Below, piece by piece: positions 21,138 through 29,071 of a DNA stretch of 64,000 bases (positions are counted from its first letter, which is position 1; every line of letters starts with the position of its first letter). This DNA is from Aeromonas bivalvium (GTDB taxonomy: Bacteria > Pseudomonadota > Gammaproteobacteria > Enterobacterales > Aeromonadaceae). The translations under genes and the position numbers were made by a program. Where the stretch lies: the NCBI RefSeq assembly GCF_000819765.1, contig NZ_CDBT01000026.1:1-64000 (forward strand), read 5' to 3'. A model generated the notes under the pieces. It had not been told where the DNA came from. It did no database searches and saw only the letters and a list, made by a program, of their open reading frames with translations.

Positions 21138-22402
21138 GTCAGGGAATTGCTATCACTGGGGGACATTCTTCCTCACCTCTCCCTCTGGGAGAGGGGCCGG
21201 GGGTGAGGGCCGAGGCTAAATCGGTACTTGAAGGGGGCGTGCCCTGCACTCCTCCCCCTCCCAAGGGGGAGGCCGGGAGGGGGTTGGATTTCGCCGACCG
21301 CTGGCAGGAGCTTGACTGGGACGACGTGGGCATGCAAATCCGTGCCAGGACGGCCCTGGATGTGGAGCGTGCCCTGAGCGCACCGCGCCGCACCCTGGCG
21401 GATTTTATGGCGCTGATCTCCCCGGCCGCCGAGCCCTTCCTGCCCCGGATGGCGGAGCTGGCGGAGCGCCTGACCCGCCAGCGTTTCGGCAATACGGTGG
21501 GCTTCTATGTGCCCCTCTATCTGTCGAACCTGTGCGCCAACGACTGCTCCTACTGCGGCTTCTCCATGAGCAACCGTTTGAAGCGCAAGACGCTTAATGC
21601 AGAGGAGATAGAGCGCGAGTGTCTGGCCCTCAAGGCGCGCGGCTTCGACAGCGTGCTGCTGGTCACCGGCGAGCACGAGACCAAGGTGGGCATGGACTAC
21701 TTTCGTGAGCATCTGCCGCGGATCCGTCGCCACTTCAGTACCCTGGCGATGGAGGTGCAGCCCCTGTCCGAGGCCGAATATGCCGAGCTGAAAACCCTCG
21801 GCCTCGATGCCGTCATGGTCTATCAGGAGACCTATCACGCCCCCGCCTACGCCCGCCATCACCTGCGCGGCAACAAGCAGGATATCAGATGGCGCCTCGC
21901 CACCCCGGACCGGCTGGGCCGTGCCGGCATCGACAAGATTGGCCTCGGCGCCCTGATCGGCCTGTCGCCGGACTGGCGCGCCGACAGCTACTTCGTGGCC
22001 GAGCACCTGGCCTGGCTTGAGCGCCACCACTGGCAGAGCCGCTATTCCCTCTCCTTCCCGCGCCTGCGCCCCTGCACCGGGGGGCTGGAGCCCGAGGTGG
22101 TGATGTCGGACCGTCAGCTGGTGCAGCTTATCTGCGCCTGGCGCCTCTTCTCGCCGACCCTGGACTTGTCCCTCTCCACCCGGGAATCCCCGGCGTTTCG
22201 CAACGGCGCCCTGCGCCTTGGCATCACCCAGATGTCGGCGGAATCGCGCACCCAGCCCGGCGGCTATGCGGAAGGGGACAAGGAGGAGCTGGAGCAGTTC
22301 GCCATCCACGACGACCGCCCGGTGGGGGAAGTGGCCGCCGCCGTGCGGCAGGCAGGGTTGCAGCCGGTGTTTAAAGATTGGGAACCGTTTTTGGGTCGCT
22401 AA
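21134..22402 (+). CDS. thiH: 2-Iminoacetate synthase ThiH with an inserted N-terminal segment
   Basis: A 422-residue radical-SAM tyrosine lyase that supplies dehydroglycine for the thiazole. The cluster ligands C134, C138 and C141 lie in CANDCSYC, and the rest follows E. coli ThiH closely ([38 protein letters not shown]). E. coli ThiH starts MKTFSDRW, whereas here FADRW begins only at residue 53. Residues about 11-50 (rich in Pro and Gly, including [13 protein letters not shown]) are translated from a palindromic repeat element inserted in frame. The start could be elsewhere, but no other ATG with a ribosome-binding site lies between the element and FADRW. It is the last gene of the thi operon. 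Confidence 0.92.
   Translation: MSQGIAITGGHSSSPLPLGEGPGVRAEAKSVLEGGVPCTPPPPKGEAGRGLDFADRWQELDWDDVGMQIRARTALDVERALSAPRRTLADFMALISPAAEPFLPRMAELAERLTRQRFGNTVGFYVPLYLSNLCANDCSYCGFSMSNRLKRKTLNAEEIERECLALKARGFDSVLLVTGEHETKVGMDYFREHLPRIRRHFSTLAMEVQPLSEAEYAELKTLGLDAVMVYQETYHAPAYARHHLRGNKQDIRWRLATPDRLGRAGIDKIGLGALIGLSPDWRADSYFVAEHLAWLERHHWQSRYSLSFPRLRPCTGGLEPEVVMSDRQLVQLICAWRLFSPTLDLSLSTRESPAFRNGALRLGITQMSAESRTQPGGYAEGDKEELEQFAIHDDRPVGEVAAAVRQAGLQPVFKDWEPFLGR
21171..21284. repeat. Palindromic REP-like mobile repeat inside thiH
   Basis: Two imperfect palindromes, CCTCACCTCTCCC...GGGGGTGAGG (21171-21208) and CCTCCCCCTCCC...GGGAGGGGG (about 21251-21283), are separated by about 40 bases. The sequence style matches the short dispersed element that begins CCCTCACCCCCGGCCCCTCTCC in many high-GC proteobacteria. 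It is read through in frame by thiH. I saw no second copy in this window. Confidence 0.8.
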
Positions 22403-22428
22403 CGACGTTTACACCTGTGGTAACAGAC

Positions 22429-22482
22429 AGCGGCAAGCAGATCGGAGGGGCAGCTCCCCGCCACTGCTTGCCGCTTTGTTTT
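22429..22482 (+). terminator. Terminator of the thi operon
   Basis: AGCGGCAAGCAG pairs with CTGCTTGCCGCT around a GC-rich inner hairpin, followed by TTTGTTTTG. It lies 27 bases past the thiH stop. Confidence 0.78.
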
Positions 22483-22756
22483 GTTTGCTCCAACAGGATT
22501 GTTTCGTTGGTGCGACGATGGCTCTTGATATCGTTTCGCCAGTGAAAAAATAGTGTCTGTTTGTCAGCCCATTGAATGGGCCATTGCGTCCATAGACAAT
22601 AGTCGATTTTGGGTCAGGGGAGCTAAATTTAACCTCTGATTTTTCTATGCTTAGTAAAAGCTAATTCTCTCTATTTGACTACAACCTAATCTTGGAAGAT
22701 GAGCTTGTTTTTATGCTAATGGCATTATGGAATTAGTATTATTAGTTGTTCTTTTT
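22483..22756. other. AT-rich gene-free left edge of the island
   Basis: Base composition falls sharply here relative to thiH. The stretch has one small hairpin (GCCCATT/AATGGGC, 22567-22581) and no convincing frame or terminator for the minus-strand genes that end at 22757. It presumably contains the left junction of the transferred segment. I found no direct repeat of the right edge. Confidence 0.5.
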
Positions 22757-23737
22757 TTACGGCAAAGGGAGATGTTCACATATAAAGGCAATAACCATCT
22801 TATTTTCGGATTCAGGGATTGGCTTGTGTATATGAATCCGATTTTGATGAGCTTGAAGCTTCCCATGCCATTTACAATATAAATCAATGCTTTTTATTGT
22901 TATTGTCCTCGCCATTCGAGTGCCATTGTTACTATAAACATTAGGATTCTCAGGCTCAACAGTAAGGCCAAAACCAGTGAATCTATTTCTTATGACTTGG
23001 CTAGATGGTTCTGCACCAGAATTTTCCACTCGTTCATTAGGACTCAATGCTGGCGGTGGGGTAGTAAAAACCCACTCACCATAGTCATTAAAAACGGACA
23101 TATATTTCATTATGGATTCCCTTAAAGGATAATATCCACCAGCTAAATTATTAAGACCATTTAATACATCCTCATGGAAGTATAGATTTGGGAATGCATT
23201 TTGTGAAAGCGCTCTGAATTTATCTGTGTTATTACCTTCTAGCTCAATAGCATTTCGCCAAAAATCAAGGTGTTCAGATTCACTTTTAATAACATGAAGC
23301 TCTGCTTCTCCTAGTGTTGATGACGTGTTAACAATGCCTGAACTATGTAATCCAATACATCCTACGGCTATACCATTTAGGTTGTTGTAATGCGCCCAAG
23401 AGAGGTCAATATTATCCTCTTCTGGTAGGTCGTTTATTGTTATTAAGCTACTATCTATTAGCTCATCAGGAAAGTCATCTTCATTTAGATACAGTGGTGC
23501 TCTATCTAACCAAGCTGATAACTCCTGTACTATCTCAGTAGGCATTTCAGACATGAAAGTCCAAAAGTCTTTTTCTTCATAAACGATTCTTTTCTGTAAG
23601 TCATCACCAATCCATATTTTTTCATTCCTATTTATGGCGATGCCAACTCTATCCAGAAATGAGTCTATAATTGACTTGTGAATGTCAGGTTCAACCTCAT
23701 TGAATGTCCACTCATTACCGTTAATTACAAAGGACAT
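22757..23737 (-). CDS. Third gene of the island operon, unknown protein
   Basis: A 326-residue protein that I do not recognise. It has no signal peptide or membrane segment and is acidic. The C-terminal 45 residues are the most motif-like part: a strand with TITIKS, then YCKWHGKLQAHQNRIHIH with clustered His, Lys and Arg, then VIAFICEHLPLP. The N-terminal part alternates helix and strand and has many Asp, Asn and Ser. Its start shares a base with the stop of the ATPase gene (TAATG), so it is co-translated. By position it may be the effector or specificity component of a three-gene defence system. AT-rich codon use marks it as transferred. Confidence 0.75.
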   Translation of the reverse strand: MSFVINGNEWTFNEVEPDIHKSIIDSFLDRVGIAINRNEKIWIGDDLQKRIVYEEKDFWTFMSEMPTEIVQELSAWLDRAPLYLNEDDFPDELIDSSLITINDLPEEDNIDLSWAHYNNLNGIAVGCIGLHSSGIVNTSSTLGEAELHVIKSESEHLDFWRNAIELEGNNTDKFRALSQNAFPNLYFHEDVLNGLNNLAGGYYPLRESIMKYMSVFNDYGEWVFTTPPPALSPNERVENSGAEPSSQVIRNRFTGFGLTVEPENPNVYSNNGTRMARTITIKSIDLYCKWHGKLQAHQNRIHIHKPIPESENKMVIAFICEHLPLP

Positions 23738-24831
23738 TATGCCCTCCTTCTACGGATACGACCAAGAGTTGATACATCAATCTGGTACTGATCAAAAAAC
23801 CCTTTTGGCCAACTGCTAATACTACCATCTTCTTCAATACTTAGCTTATTAACTCCTTCCTCTGAACCATCAAAGTAATAAGCTAACACATCCCTGTTGT
23901 TGACATGATGGTTGATTGCAATTGATTTTCTTATGCCATTCAAGACATGGTCTGAATGTGTTTCAACAATTATTTGGATCCCTTTTCCAGCGAGCCACCC
24001 AAGAAATTCCCCCATTTTGGATTGGCCAGCTGGATGTAAATGAGCTTCAGGGTTTTCAATCAGTATTACACCGCCACTCCTAGCAGTAAGTCCACAAAGA
24101 ATTACAGGTAACGAATAAGATATTCCAAATCCCATATTTGGTGCGCTGACCCATTCTCCCCCGATCGTACGGAAGTTAATGGCTGTAGCACTTGTGCCTT
24201 GAAATTGAGTTGTCGAAATTTCAACCTGCTTTGCAATGTCTTTTAACCAACGTTCTATCTCATATTTCAACAATGTTGACTCTTGGCCATTGTTGTCTGG
24301 ATGTAAACGGGTTATATCTTCAATAGGTTTATCCCCAAGAGTGCCTATCATTTGGGCACAATATTCACCATGAACTCCTACTTCCAGCTCATCATCAGGC
24401 TCAGGAGATGAGCCGAGTATACTACGAGGGCCTAAGCGCTCAGCACAGAGGTATGAAAAATACCTTTTTGCATTCAAGTTGTTTTCTGATCTAATTTCAG
24501 ATAACTGATTGTCAAGCCTTAGAAATAAGTCATCCTCATTTAGTGTCCTGAACACGCATTTATGAATAGAGGCGTCATCAAAATCTAAAGTAATAGCGAT
24601 ATCTCTATCGTAATCCCAATTTCTTACTTTGCCAGCCACACCTAGTTGCAAGCCAAAAGGACCATTTAATTTAACTACCTCATTTCTGGATGCAGCCCAA
24701 GCTAACAGAATTGCTTGTATTAGAGAGGTTTTTCCGTAACCATTTAATCCTGTAAGCACAGTCAGCATTGATAAATCAAATTCATTTTCAGTGAATTTTT
24801 TAAATCCAGAAATGGTGATTTTATTAATCAT
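23737..24831 (-). CDS. AAA/ABC-type ATPase, OLD/DUF3696-like
   Basis: A 364-residue ATPase of the RecF/SMC/OLD class. Walker A GLNGYGKTS is at 28-36, a possible signature GFGISYSLPVI at 234-244, Walker B with the family-typical GGVILIENPEAHLHP at 253-267 and the switch histidine in VETHSDH at 289-295. There is no TOPRIM nuclease domain after the ATPase core, so this is a stand-alone ATPase as in DUF3696 proteins. It overlaps the DUF262 gene by 8 bases and the following gene by one. These overlaps suggest a fixed-ratio complex. Family identity is strong; its role in defence is inferred from context. Confidence 0.85.
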   Translation of the reverse strand: MINKITISGFKKFTENEFDLSMLTVLTGLNGYGKTSLIQAILLAWAASRNEVVKLNGPFGLQLGVAGKVRNWDYDRDIAITLDFDDASIHKCVFRTLNEDDLFLRLDNQLSEIRSENNLNAKRYFSYLCAERLGPRSILGSSPEPDDELEVGVHGEYCAQMIGTLGDKPIEDITRLHPDNNGQESTLLKYEIERWLKDIAKQVEISTTQFQGTSATAINFRTIGGEWVSAPNMGFGISYSLPVILCGLTARSGGVILIENPEAHLHPAGQSKMGEFLGWLAGKGIQIIVETHSDHVLNGIRKSIAINHHVNNRDVLAYYFDGSEEGVNKLSIEEDGSISSWPKGFFDQYQIDVSTLGRIRRRRA

Positions 24832-26014
24832 GGAGAATCCCCTTTAAAGTTTCTCTCATTTTTTTTATACGGTATTCGACGGCAGATGGTGAACCGGTGC
24901 CAACAGAAACAGATCGAACGAAATCATCATCATCAAATGCCTTCCTGAAAGCATGACTAATATCATTCTTTTTAGGCTCTAGATCAGCCAAATTATAATC
25001 GGCTAGTGCTATTGCTTGAGACTCAAAAACAGCCCTATTAATGGGCCCCTTTCGCTTACTCTCTAGAGAGAAACGTCGAAACGCAATATCATCAAGAATA
25101 AATCTTGCATTCTCCATTGCTTTGTGGAAATCGCATTTTAATGAGATTAACTCAATCTCAGAAATAGGCTGATTGCTTTTTGATTTGCCATCTATTTGTT
25201 TGGTGAATTCAACTAGATAAGCGTCAAGATTTTTGTATTTACGATACTCGTCAATAGAGAAATTTCTGAAAGCTAAGAAGCGAAGAACTAGTTCTCTGTT
25301 AGTCATTCTACCACTGTGTCTAATTTTATCGCCATTGCTGTCTTTACGCCAAAAGTTGAATCCAGTAGCCTCATCAAAGCTAATTGACTCTGATAGTTCG
25401 CCCAACAATTTTCTTGACCTCTCCTTACTCATTGCATGGCGTATTTCTTGGGCTGACAATGGACTTCCGGAGGTGTTTACCCTGCTAAATATATCATATT
25501 TAACTTCTTCTGGTGTTTGTGGTTCGATGACATGAACAACAATTTGAGTGCTTCTGAAACGACGAGATGAGGCGACATCTAACTGAGAAAACAACAAACC
25601 ATCTAGGTTCTGTAAATACTCAAGATCCTCATTCGATAGAACGTGCCTATCATTCATAAACATCGATATTGTTGATAATCTTTGTACGCCATCAATTACT
25701 TGATAGGAACCATCATCGGATTGGTTGAAGTAAAAAGCAGGTAATGGTATGCCTAAAAGTATTGATTCAATTAATCTTGTTTGCTGACGTTTACGCCAAA
25801 CATAATCTCTTTGAAAATCGGGAGATAAATCTATCTCATTATCCATGATCTGAGTTACAACATCACGCAATGAAAAATGCTTTGTTGAGATTCTTATCTT
25901 ACTTGGATCCCAAGGTTCAGGAGTATCTTCTCCATTGCTTACATCTTCATCATCGACAAGGTCTAGTGAAGGGATAATAGCATCATGATTATCAAATATG
26001 GACTTTGTCATCAT
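24824..26014 (-). CDS. DUF262 (GmrS/ParB-like) protein
   Basis: A 396-residue protein. The DUF262 domain spans about residues 45-220 with DFQRDYVWR (66-74), IDGVQRLSTI (107-116, where most members have DGQQR) and FSRVNTSGSPLSAQEIRHA (about 175). DUF262 proteins use NTPs and act as sensors or nuclease partners in phage defence (GmrSD type IV restriction, Ssp systems). The DUF1524 HNH nuclease that completes GmrSD is absent; the C-terminal half is helical and unassigned. It is the first gene of a three-gene overlapping operon. A second ATG at 26011 is equally possible. The promoter should lie in the AT-rich 26015-26090 stretch. Confidence 0.85.
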   Translation of the reverse strand: MMTKSIFDNHDAIIPSLDLVDDEDVSNGEDTPEPWDPSKIRISTKHFSLRDVVTQIMDNEIDLSPDFQRDYVWRKRQQTRLIESILLGIPLPAFYFNQSDDGSYQVIDGVQRLSTISMFMNDRHVLSNEDLEYLQNLDGLLFSQLDVASSRRFRSTQIVVHVIEPQTPEEVKYDIFSRVNTSGSPLSAQEIRHAMSKERSRKLLGELSESISFDEATGFNFWRKDSNGDKIRHSGRMTNRELVLRFLAFRNFSIDEYRKYKNLDAYLVEFTKQIDGKSKSNQPISEIELISLKCDFHKAMENARFILDDIAFRRFSLESKRKGPINRAVFESQAIALADYNLADLEPKKNDISHAFRKAFDDDDFVRSVSVGTGSPSAVEYRIKKMRETLKGILHD

Positions 26015-26107
26015 TCCTCACAAATATAATATAAATTATCAAATAGAAGAAAGTTACATATCTGATTGATAATACCATGTCAATGTCACTAACAGCCAGA
26101 CCATCGC

Positions 26108-26272
26108 TCATGTCAGATAAGCTAGTAGAGTGCTCTTGGCTAAGAAATCCCGGCTTCTTGCCCGGTGTTCCGTCTCTATCGATTCGTGGGCTGCGCGGAC
26201 AAACTCGTCGGCATCGCCAGATTCGAGCGGGCGGATCACGAGTTTGGCGTTGGCAAGGCGCAGGAATGTCAT
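26108..26272 (-). pseudogene. Truncated GNAT acetyltransferase at the island edge
   Basis: Reading from ATG 26272, MTFLRLANAKLVIRPLESG and the following DADEFVRAAHESIE look like the N-terminus of a RimJ/RimL-type acetyltransferase. Similarity then stops, and an unrelated tail of about 20 residues runs into the AT-rich island before a stop. The start shares a base with the stop of the intact GNAT upstream (TGATG), so it was the second gene of an acetyltransferase operon. The island appears to have removed its 3' part. Confidence 0.65.
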
Positions 26273-26688
26273 CACTTGTCCTGCTTTTTCAGAAAGTAAC
26301 TGATATGCCCCGGCGGCATATCGGGCAGCTGGCCAAAGACTTCGTAACCCTGCTTCTGGTAGAAGGGGAGGGCCTGAAAACTGGTGGTTTCCAGATGGTA
26401 GTTGGTGATGCCCTTGCTTTGGGCGTACTGCTCCATGGCGCCGAGCAGGCGGCCGCCCCAGCCGTCGCGGCGGATGCGTTCGTCGATCCAGAGCCAGTCG
26501 ACGTGCAGCCAGCCCCACTTGATGTCGGCGATGATACCGCCCTGTACCTTGCCCTCTTCATCCTTGATAAAGCTGGCGATCCGCTCGCGCAGATGGGTGC
26601 CGGCGTGATCCTTGTTGTAGCCCGAGAGGCCAATGCGCAGCGCTTCGATCTCATCGTCCTGAGGCGGTTGGGGTGGAGTTAGTTGCAT
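26272..26688 (-). CDS. GNAT-family N-acetyltransferase
   Basis: A 138-residue acetyltransferase. The core has WGWLHVDWLWIDERIRRDGWGGRLLGAME, matching the beta4/acetyl-CoA pyrophosphate loop (R-x-x-G-x-G-like RDGWGG), and LETTSFQALPFYQKQGYEVFG near the C-terminus, as in several antibiotic- or metabolite-acetylating GNATs. The ATG at 26688 with AGGAAG upstream was preferred over an extended frame to 26781. It is coupled to a truncated GNAT downstream. Substrate unknown. Confidence 0.85.
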   Translation of the reverse strand: MQLTPPQPPQDDEIEALRIGLSGYNKDHAGTHLRERIASFIKDEEGKVQGGIIADIKWGWLHVDWLWIDERIRRDGWGGRLLGAMEQYAQSKGITNYHLETTSFQALPFYQKQGYEVFGQLPDMPPGHISYFLKKQDK

Positions 26689-26843
26689 GGTGCTTCCTGT
26701 TTGATGATGGCTGGGGATGGCCTCCTGCACGGCTATCTGCCTGCGGCTGTTCAGTGTCACCTGCGGGCTGACCTGTTCCACCGGGCAGACAAGAAGGCGG
26801 ATATCCCAACATGACAGTCCTGGGTATGAAGGTGAATGATTGG

Positions 26844-27275
26844 TCAGGACTTTTCGGCGGCAATCCGCTTAAGCCCCATACCAAGACTGGCAGGCGCCGT
26901 GAGCGAGAACCCGAATTGTTGATAGAGTCGGTACGCCTCCCCATCTGCCAGCAAGCTGACATAGCCTGACTCCGGTACCTCGCGGGCGATATAGTCGGCG
27001 ATCTCCGTCATGATCTTTTTGCCTACCCCTTGACCCTGATATTCAGGCAGCACTGCAATATCAACCACTTGATAAAATGTCCCGCCATCTCCGATGATGC
27101 GGCCCATGCCGATGGCGGTCTGGCCGCAAAACACCTGGACGGCAAACAGCGTATTGGGCAGACCACGCTCTGCTGCCTCAAGCGTCTTTGGGCTGAGTCC
27201 GGCTGCGGTTCGAAGATAGCGATAGGTTTCGACGGGCGGTGTTGAGTGGACGACAGTGAAAGCGGGTGTGGTCAT
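26844..27275 (-). CDS. GNAT-family N-acetyltransferase
   Basis: A 143-residue acetyltransferase with a complete fold: beta2-beta3 GMGRIIGDGGTFYQVVDIAVLPEYQGQGVGKKIM (acetyl-CoA loop QGQGVG) and YVSLLADGEAYRLYQQFGF. The ATG at 27275 follows GGAG; the open frame upstream to 27425 lacks coding character. It is a single gene with 155 bases before the next GNAT. Substrate unknown. Confidence 0.87.
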   Translation of the reverse strand: MTTPAFTVVHSTPPVETYRYLRTAAGLSPKTLEAAERGLPNTLFAVQVFCGQTAIGMGRIIGDGGTFYQVVDIAVLPEYQGQGVGKKIMTEIADYIAREVPESGYVSLLADGEAYRLYQQFGFSLTAPASLGMGLKRIAAEKS

Positions 27276-27364
27276 GTTGATAACTCCAGTGGGACCTGAT
27301 TGTTTTAAATTCCCTGTAACGCACTGATCCGGGAGATGGATGCGTGCTCTCCAGGGCTGTATGG

Positions 27365-27386
27365 GGAGGCATCTCCCGATGCCTCC
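27365..27386. terminator. Hairpin between GNAT and CatB-like genes
   Basis: GGAGGCAT/ATGCCTCC with a six-base loop lies 14 bases after the end of the CatB-like gene. No T-run follows, so termination is uncertain. Confidence 0.4.
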
Positions 27387-27399
27387 AGGTGGGCAGCTA

Positions 27400-28032
27400 T
27401 CACCCCACCCTCTCCAACTCGCCAATGTCCCCGCCGCTGATCAAGTTCAAATTCCGGCTGATCCGCTCCACCGGCCAGTCCCACCAGGCGATGGCGTTGA
27501 GACGGGCGATGGTGTCGTCGTCGAAGCGGTAGCGGATCAGCTTGGCGGGGTTGCCGCCGACCACGGCGTAGTCGGGCACGTCGCCGGTGACCACGGAGCG
27601 GGCGGCGATGATGGCGCCGTTGCCGACCTTGACCCCTGGCATGATCAGGGCGTCATAGCCAATCCAGACATCGTTGCCGATAAGGGTATCTCCCTTGTAA
27701 GGCAGCGTGCCCGGGGCGGGGGCGGCGCTCTCCCAGCCGTTGCCGAAGATAAAGAAGGGGTAGGTGGAGAAGCCGGCGCTCTGGTGGTTGGCGCCGTTCA
27801 TGATGAACTTGACCCCGCGGGCGATGGCGCAGAACTTGCCGATGATGAGCTTGTCACCGACGAAGGGGAAGTGATAGAGGACGTTGCGCTCGAAGCCCGC
27901 CGAATCCTCCGGATCGTCGTAATAGGTGTAGTCACCCACCTCGATATTGGGCCCCTTGATGGTGTTCTTGATAAAGCACACCTGGGGGAAGCCCTTCATG
28001 GGGTGGGGATTGGCGGGGTCGGGTCCGTGCAT
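27400..28032 (-). CDS. CatB/Vat-type hexapeptide O-acetyltransferase
   Basis: A 210-residue left-handed beta-helix acetyltransferase of the xenobiotic acetyltransferase family. Hexapeptide repeats run from IIGKFCAIARGVKFIMNGANH to LIGNDVWIGYDALIMPGVKVGNGAIIAARSVVT, with the catalytic His in NGANHQ and the C-terminal helix YRFDDDTIARL. Members inactivate chloramphenicol or streptogramins, but many chromosomal copies have no proven resistance role. The ATG at 28032 follows GAGGAG. Resistance should not be inferred from this copy alone. Confidence 0.9.
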   Translation of the reverse strand: MHGPDPANPHPMKGFPQVCFIKNTIKGPNIEVGDYTYYDDPEDSAGFERNVLYHFPFVGDKLIIGKFCAIARGVKFIMNGANHQSAGFSTYPFFIFGNGWESAAPAPGTLPYKGDTLIGNDVWIGYDALIMPGVKVGNGAIIAARSVVTGDVPDYAVVGGNPAKLIRYRFDDDTIARLNAIAWWDWPVERISRNLNLISGGDIGELERVG

Positions 28033-28219
28033 GGGGCGCTCCTCTGGGGTCTGGGCTCAGGCTACCCTAACGGAACCGGATAGCCCCTTGCCACCCTTTT
28101 GTGCCCTGCGCTTCGCCAGTCTCTGTCGTCCCCGTTCCATATGCGCATCGACCCGGGGCGGGTTTGTCTCTAGCATGGAGGAGCGGCGGAGCCTGGCTCC
28201 GTCAAAATGGATGATGGAC

Positions 28220-28240
28220 GAAGTGCGCCTTGCGCACTTC
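28220..28240 (+). promoter_or_regulatory. Perfect hairpin before the lpoB ribosome-binding site
   Basis: GAAGTGCGC-CTT-GCGCACTTC is a 9-bp stem with a 3-base loop ending two bases before the GGCGGAGAG ribosome-binding region of lpoB. It could modulate translation or mRNA stability. Confidence 0.5.
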
Positions 28241-28255
28241 TGGCGGAGAGAAAAG

Positions 28256-28834
28256 ATGAAGCTGCGTTCCTTGTTGATGGTGGGTGCCCTCTTGCTGGGC
28301 GGTTGTGCGATCAATCCCTATGGCGGCGCCCCTGCGCCTGTTGCCGAGCCGAGCCAGCCGATGAGCCAGCCGGACCAGCCGGTGGCCGAGCCCGAGGCGG
28401 TCAAGCCCCCTCCCAAGGCGGTGGCGCCAACCGGTCTGGCCGTTGCCATGGCGGATGCCTTCCTGAAGGCCCCCGAGGTGCAGGCGCTGGCGGGCAGCAG
28501 CCCTGTGCTGCTGCTGATGGCGCCCCAGAACGGCACGGGTGAGCCCTTCAGCACCCAGCCCATGGCGGTGGCCATGAGCCAGCGCATTCAGGCAAACAGC
28601 GACTTTCGCTTCGCCGATCCCGGCCAGGTTTCCGCCATCACCAGCCAGCTGGAATACCAGCAGGGGGGCATGAACCCGGCCTCCCTGGTGCGTCTGGGTC
28701 GCCAGACCGGGGCCGGTTACATGCTCTACGGGGATCTGCTCTCAGAGGGGGGGCGCTACCGCCTCGCCATGAGTCTGATGGACTTGCACAGCGGCGAGCT
28801 GCTCTGGAGCGAGAGCCGCACCGCCAGCCGCTGA
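28256..28834 (+). CDS. lpoB: Penicillin-binding protein activator LpoB
   Basis: A 192-residue outer-membrane lipoprotein that activates PBP1b peptidoglycan synthesis. The lipobox LLGGC places the lipidated cysteine at residue 17. A Pro/Gln-rich disordered linker covers about 20-60, and the folded domain contains LLLMAPQNGTGEPF, MAVAMSQRIQ, RFADPGQVSA and LVRLGRQTGAGYMLYGDL, typical of LpoB. The ATG at 28256 follows GGAG. Monocistronic, with a terminator-like hairpin behind it. Confidence 0.9.
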   Translation: MKLRSLLMVGALLLGGCAINPYGGAPAPVAEPSQPMSQPDQPVAEPEAVKPPPKAVAPTGLAVAMADAFLKAPEVQALAGSSPVLLLMAPQNGTGEPFSTQPMAVAMSQRIQANSDFRFADPGQVSAITSQLEYQQGGMNPASLVRLGRQTGAGYMLYGDLLSEGGRYRLAMSLMDLHSGELLWSESRTASR

Positions 28835-28852
28835 CAATGACCTGAGCCTGCG

Positions 28853-28893
28853 GGCCATCGGGGGGGCTGTGCCGACTGCCTCCCGATGGCCTT
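28853..28893 (+). terminator. Terminator-like hairpin after lpoB
   Basis: GGCCATCGGG pairs with CCCGATGGCC across a 19-base loop, followed by TT only. The 237-base gap to the next gene has nothing else that I can support. Confidence 0.45.
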
Positions 28894-29071
28894 ATCAATC
28901 CGCCGCATCAATCCGCTTCATCAACCCGCCTTTGCCCTGTCTATCTTGCCTCGCCTGCGATGGCCCCATCCCCCTGACGGCCGTCATGGTGGGCATGGGT
29001 TCCCCTGGCCGCTCGATCAGCGGCCATCACCATAGCGGCCAGCGTGCCGGCAAGCGCCTTAGCGGCGCCGT

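Noticed and set aside
27400..28032. CatB-like gene as an acquired resistance gene
   Set aside because: Base composition and context match the chromosome, and there is no integron, transposase or attachment site nearby; many chromosomal homologues have no known resistance role.
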